DNA of 64,000 bases, taken from Tabrizicola soli (GTDB lineage Bacteria > Pseudomonadota > Alphaproteobacteria > Rhodobacterales > Rhodobacteraceae). The position numbers were made by a program, and so were the translations under genes. The DNA lies in assembly GCF_015999335.1 (NCBI RefSeq), contig NZ_JAEACP010000007.1, positions 1-64,000 of the forward strand, given 5' to 3'. The notes below the pieces were generated by a model. That model did not search any database. It had not been told where the DNA came from and saw only the letters and a list, made by a program, of their open reading frames with translations. This document shows, piece after piece, positions 61,354 through 64,000 of the stretch (positions within the stretch are counted from its first letter, which is position 1; every line of letters starts with the position of its first letter).

Positions 61354-61400
61354 CCGGGGGTTTTCCACCCCCGGACCCCCGGAGAGTATTTTCGCCAAGA
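61354..61400. repeat. hairpin plus GGAGAGTATTTTCGCCAAG element
   Basis: CCGGGGGT / ACCCCCGG (61354-61361 and 61367-61374) forms an 8-bp stem with a 5-base loop; it is followed by ACCCCCGGAGAGTATTTTCGCCAAGAG. CCCCCGGAGnATTT-type strings of this sort are common between convergent genes in Rhodobacteraceae and act as terminator-like dispersed elements (recalled, not checked). It lies between convergent dsbB and dgt. Confidence 0.5.
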
Positions 61401-61405
61401 GCAAG

Positions 61406-62590
61406 TCAGGACGCGGGGTTCGCCTCGCCGCCGCACAGGCGCGCGTGTTCCTGGATCGCGAAGCGGTCCGTCATCCCGGCCACATAGTCGGCCACCGTGC
61501 GGGCAAGCCGCGTCTCGTCCTGCGCGGCGGCCACGTCGGCCTGCCATTCGGGCGGCAGGAGATCGGGCCGGCGCAGGAAAAGCGGGAAGAGGTCGTCGAC
61601 CATCCGCGTCACCTCGGCCCGCACTTCCATCACGCTCGGCGCGCGGTACATGCGGTGGAAGAGGAAGCTGCGCACCGCCTTCAGGTCCTGGTAGAGCGGT
61701 TTCGAGAAGCGGATGATCGTGGTGCCCATGTGGCGGATGTCGTCCACCGATTTCGGCTGCGCGGCGGCAAGGCGGTTCTGGGCGACGGCGATCACATCCT
61801 CGACCATGCGGCCGAAGACGCGGCGCAGCGCCTCGTGGCGGCGGCGCATCCTTTCCAGGCCGGGATAGAGGCGGTCCACCTCGTCGAAGGCGGGGCCGGT
61901 GACGGGAAGCTCCATCAGATCGTCTTCGGTGAAGAGGCCGGAGCGGAGCCCGTCGTGCAGGTCGTGGTGGGAATAGGCCACGTCGTCGGCGATGGCGGCG
62001 ACCTGCGCCTCGGCCGAGGCATGGGTGTCGAGTTCGAGGTCCCATTGGGCGTTGACCTCGGCGAGGGCGTAAGGAAGCGGTCCGTCATGCTTGGCGTCGG
62101 CGTTCGGGCCGGTGACCGGGCCGTTGTGTTTCGCAATGCCTTCAAGGGTTTCCCAGGACAAGTTCAACCCGTCGAAATCCGCGTAATGGCGTTCCAGCCG
62201 GGTGACGATCCGCAGCGCCTGGGCGTTGTGGTCGAAGCCGCCATAGGGGGCCATCAGCCGCTCCATCGCGTCCTCGCCGGTATGGCCGAAGGGGGTGTGG
62301 CCCAGGTCATGCGCCAGCGCCACCGCCTCGGCCAGGTCGGTGTTGAGGCCAAGGACCCCGGCAATGGTGCGGGCGACCTGCGCCACCTCGATCGTATGGG
62401 TCAGCCGGGTGCGGTAATAGTCGCCCTCGTGTTCGACGAAGACCTGGGTCTTGTGCTTCAGCCGGCGGAAGGCGCTGGAATGGATGATCCGGTCGCGGTC
62501 GCGCTGGTAGGGCGAGCGGAAGGAGGAGAGGCCCTCGGGCCAGAGCCTGCCGCGGCTGGCGTCGGGTTGGCAGGCATAGGGGGCAAGCAT
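61406..62590 (-). CDS. dgt: deoxyguanosinetriphosphate triphosphohydrolase-like protein
   Basis: A 394-aa HD-domain dNTPase that cleaves dGTP or other dNTPs to deoxynucleoside and triphosphate. The metal site uses H in RLTHTIEVAQVAR and HD in ALAHDLGHTPFGHTGE. FRSPYQRDRDRIIHSSAFRRLKHKTQVF is the family lead-in. ATG 62590 is preferred (MLAPYACQPD); an ATG 11 codons upstream is possible. It diverges from the ErpA/HesB gene. Confidence 0.92.
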   Translation of the reverse strand: MLAPYACQPDASRGRLWPEGLSSFRSPYQRDRDRIIHSSAFRRLKHKTQVFVEHEGDYYRTRLTHTIEVAQVARTIAGVLGLNTDLAEAVALAHDLGHTPFGHTGEDAMERLMAPYGGFDHNAQALRIVTRLERHYADFDGLNLSWETLEGIAKHNGPVTGPNADAKHDGPLPYALAEVNAQWDLELDTHASAEAQVAAIADDVAYSHHDLHDGLRSGLFTEDDLMELPVTGPAFDEVDRLYPGLERMRRRHEALRRVFGRMVEDVIAVAQNRLAAAQPKSVDDIRHMGTTIIRFSKPLYQDLKAVRSFLFHRMYRAPSVMEVRAEVTRMVDDLFPLFLRRPDLLPPEWQADVAAAQDETRLARTVADYVAGMTDRFAIQEHARLCGGEANPAS

Positions 62591-62660
62591 GGCAAAACCT
62601 TGTTCGGGCCGGTCGCGTCCCATATATTCGCGGCAGGGCGAGAAGGATACGGGAACAGCC

Positions 62661-62993
62661 ATGGAACTGACGCTGCCGCCAAGGGTCACCGATCGGGCCT
62701 TCGCCCGGCTGGCCGAGATCGCCGAGGCCACGGGCGAGGCCAGGCCCCTGCGCGTCGCGGTGGATGGCGGCGGCTGTTCGGGCTTCCAGTATTCGATCAC
62801 GCTGGACGATCCGGCGGCCAATGACCTGGTGCTGGAGAAGGACGGCCAGCGCGTGCTGGTGGATCAGGTCAGCCTGCCCTTCCTGGCCAATGCGGTGATC
62901 GACTTCACCGACGAGCTGATCGGCGCGCGCTTCGTGGTCGAGAACCCGAACGCGAAATCCGGCTGCGGCTGCGGCACCAGCTTCTCGCTGTGA
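62661..62993 (+). CDS. erpA: iron-sulfur cluster insertion protein (ErpA/HesB family)
   Basis: A 110-aa A-type carrier that delivers Fe-S clusters. The three ligand cysteines are in DGGGCSGFQYSI and the C-terminal SGCGCGTSFSL. Length and pattern match ErpA; an IscA paralogue assignment is also possible. The start ATG at 62661 follows GGGAACAGCC. It is divergent from dgt with 70 bases between starts. Confidence 0.9.
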   Translation: MELTLPPRVTDRAFARLAEIAEATGEARPLRVAVDGGGCSGFQYSITLDDPAANDLVLEKDGQRVLVDQVSLPFLANAVIDFTDELIGARFVVENPNAKSGCGCGTSFSL

Positions 62994-63077
62994 CCGGCCG
63001 GGAACCGAAGCTTCGATCCGTGACTTGAACCGGCGGGTCCGGCGGGCCTAGAAGGAACGGGCGGAGGGCCCCAGCCG

Positions 63078-63857
63078 ATGAAACTTGCGACCTTCAACAT
63101 CAACGGGATCAAGGCGCGGGGCGAGGCCCTGGCCGCCTGGCTGGCCGAGGCCGCGCCGGATGTGGTCTGCCTGCAGGAGATCAAGTCGGTGGACGAGGCC
63201 TTTCCCCGCGAGGGGTTGGAGGCGATCGGCTACCGGGTCGAGACGCATGGCCAGAAAGGTTTCAACGGGGTGGCGATCCTGTCGAAGCTGCCCCTGCGGG
63301 ATCTGCGCCGCGGCCTGCCGGGCGATGACGGCGACGAACAGGCGCGCTGGATCGAGGCGGTGGTCGAGGGGCCGCGGCCCTTGCGGATCTGCGGGCTCTA
63401 CCTGCCGAACGGCAATCCGGCGCCGGGGCCGAAGTTCGACTACAAGCTCGCATGGATGGCACGGATGGAGGCGCGGGTGCGCGAGCTTCTGGCCAGCGAG
63501 GAGCCCTTCGTCTGCCTTGGCGACTACAACGTGATCCCGCAGGCCGAGGATGCGAAGAAGCCCGAGGCCTGGGTGACGGATGCGCTTTTCCTGCCGGAAA
63601 GCCGGGCAGCCTTTCACCGGCTGGTGAACCTCGGCCTGACCGACGCGGTCCGGGCACGGATGCCGGGGCCGGGGGTCTATACCTTCTGGGACTATCAGGC
63701 CGTCGCCTGGGAGCGGAACAACGGCATCCGCATCGACCATGTGCTGCTGTCGCCGCAGGCGGCCGACCGGCTGCAGGAGGTGGGGATCGACAAGGCGGTG
63801 CGGGGCAAGGAGAAACCCTCGGACCATGTGCCGGTCTGGGTGCGGCTGGCGGACTAG
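63078..63857 (+). CDS. xthA: exodeoxyribonuclease III / AP endonuclease
   Basis: A 259-aa Mg-dependent DNA repair nuclease. Active-site segments are FNINGIKARGEAL, CLQEIKSVDEAFP, LYLPNGNPAPG, GDYNVIPQAED, RIDHVLLSP and the final SDHVPVW. Length is normal. The stop codon overlaps the stop of the convergent M48 gene by 3 bases. Confidence 0.95.
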   Translation: MKLATFNINGIKARGEALAAWLAEAAPDVVCLQEIKSVDEAFPREGLEAIGYRVETHGQKGFNGVAILSKLPLRDLRRGLPGDDGDEQARWIEAVVEGPRPLRICGLYLPNGNPAPGPKFDYKLAWMARMEARVRELLASEEPFVCLGDYNVIPQAEDAKKPEAWVTDALFLPESRAAFHRLVNLGLTDAVRARMPGPGVYTFWDYQAVAWERNNGIRIDHVLLSPQAADRLQEVGIDKAVRGKEKPSDHVPVWVRLAD

Positions 63858-64000
63858 CCCAGCCAGCGCGCCTCGTTCGCCTCGATGGCGCGGATGCGTT
63901 CTTCGACCTGCGGATGGCTGAGGAGCCAGGCCGGGACGCCCTCGGCCCGGCTGCGGGTCAGGGCGTCGAGCTTGCGGAACAGCGATTTCTGCGGGCCGGT
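63854..64000 (-). CDS. M48-family metallopeptidase, C-terminal 48 residues
   Basis: The visible part contains SRAEGVPAWLLSHPQVEERI and then RAIEANEARW, which matches the end of M48 zinc peptidases (the S-T/S-H-P-x-x-x-E-R-I motif). The catalytic HExxH domain lies beyond the right edge. It converges on xthA, sharing the base pairs of both stop codons. Confidence 0.65.
   Translation of the reverse strand, partial: TGPQKSLFRKLDALTRSRAEGVPAWLLSHPQVEERIRAIEANEARWLG

Overview
This is a GC-rich window (about 62-68 % where I counted or sampled) that reads as the chromosome of an alphaproteobacterium of the Rhodobacteraceae type. The case rests on the housekeeping neighbourhoods (prfA-prmC next to a DUF4167 gene; yicC-gmk-gamma carbonic anhydrase; class II DAHP synthase), the family of Hint-domain and RTX-Hint secreted proteins, the PAS_5 protein, and the style of the intergenic palindromes. 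There is one tRNA, no rRNA and no CRISPR array.

Region 1 (1-23.9 kb) is a catabolic block. An IS481-like element ends at the left edge. A GntR/UTRA regulator is followed by a tightly overlapping minus-strand operon of two amidohydrolases, a flavin reductase-like protein and a complete peptide/nickel-class ABC importer. A divergent FCD-GntR regulator and a third amidohydrolase come next. Then comes the histidine-utilisation locus (hutF on minus; hutI-hutH-hutU on plus), with a hutC reduced to 65 codons. A second, paralogous FCD-GntR regulator diverges from a three-subunit molybdenum hydroxylase of the xanthine dehydrogenase family. Five amidohydrolase-superfamily proteins lie within about 14 kb. 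Together with the importer and Mo hydroxylase this looks like a nitrogen-heterocycle degradation island feeding on, or linked to, the histidine pathway; the substrate is unknown.

Region 2 (23.9-35.6 kb) is mostly core or common accessory functions: DUF4167 protein, PrmC, RF1, agmatinase and a class III transaminase (putrescine route), an M20 amidohydrolase, MazG, a SugE/Gdx-type SMR exporter, an orphan ferric-iron binding protein and a nucleoside hydrolase.

Region 3 (35.6-37.6 kb) is a sharply AT-richer insert carrying two overlapping minus-strand genes: a DUF262 (DGQQR) protein without the usual HNH nuclease domain, and a 213-aa protein with an R-x4-H motif typical of HEPN ribonucleases. 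It is the best candidate for an undescribed defence or toxin system in the window.

Region 4 (37.6-45.8 kb) returns to high GC: a PhoR-like kinase, gamma carbonic anhydrase, Gmk, YicC, a PAS_5 protein, class II DAHP synthase, a GATase1-AraC regulator and a PQQ-type sugar dehydrogenase.

Region 5 (45.9-54.9 kb) holds a branched-chain amino acid/amide ABC operon with an extra small secreted protein between LivF and LivH, a Cys-rich small secreted protein, a dimethylglycine/sarcosine dehydrogenase-like enzyme and a MocA-like nucleotidyltransferase that could serve the Mo hydroxylase.

Region 6 (54.9-64 kb) has a 1102-aa RTX-Hint protein and a stand-alone Hint protein, tRNA-Leu(CAA), a YpfJ-like metallopeptidase, DsbB, dGTPase, an ErpA/HesB protein, exonuclease III and the C-terminal end of an M48 peptidase at the right edge.
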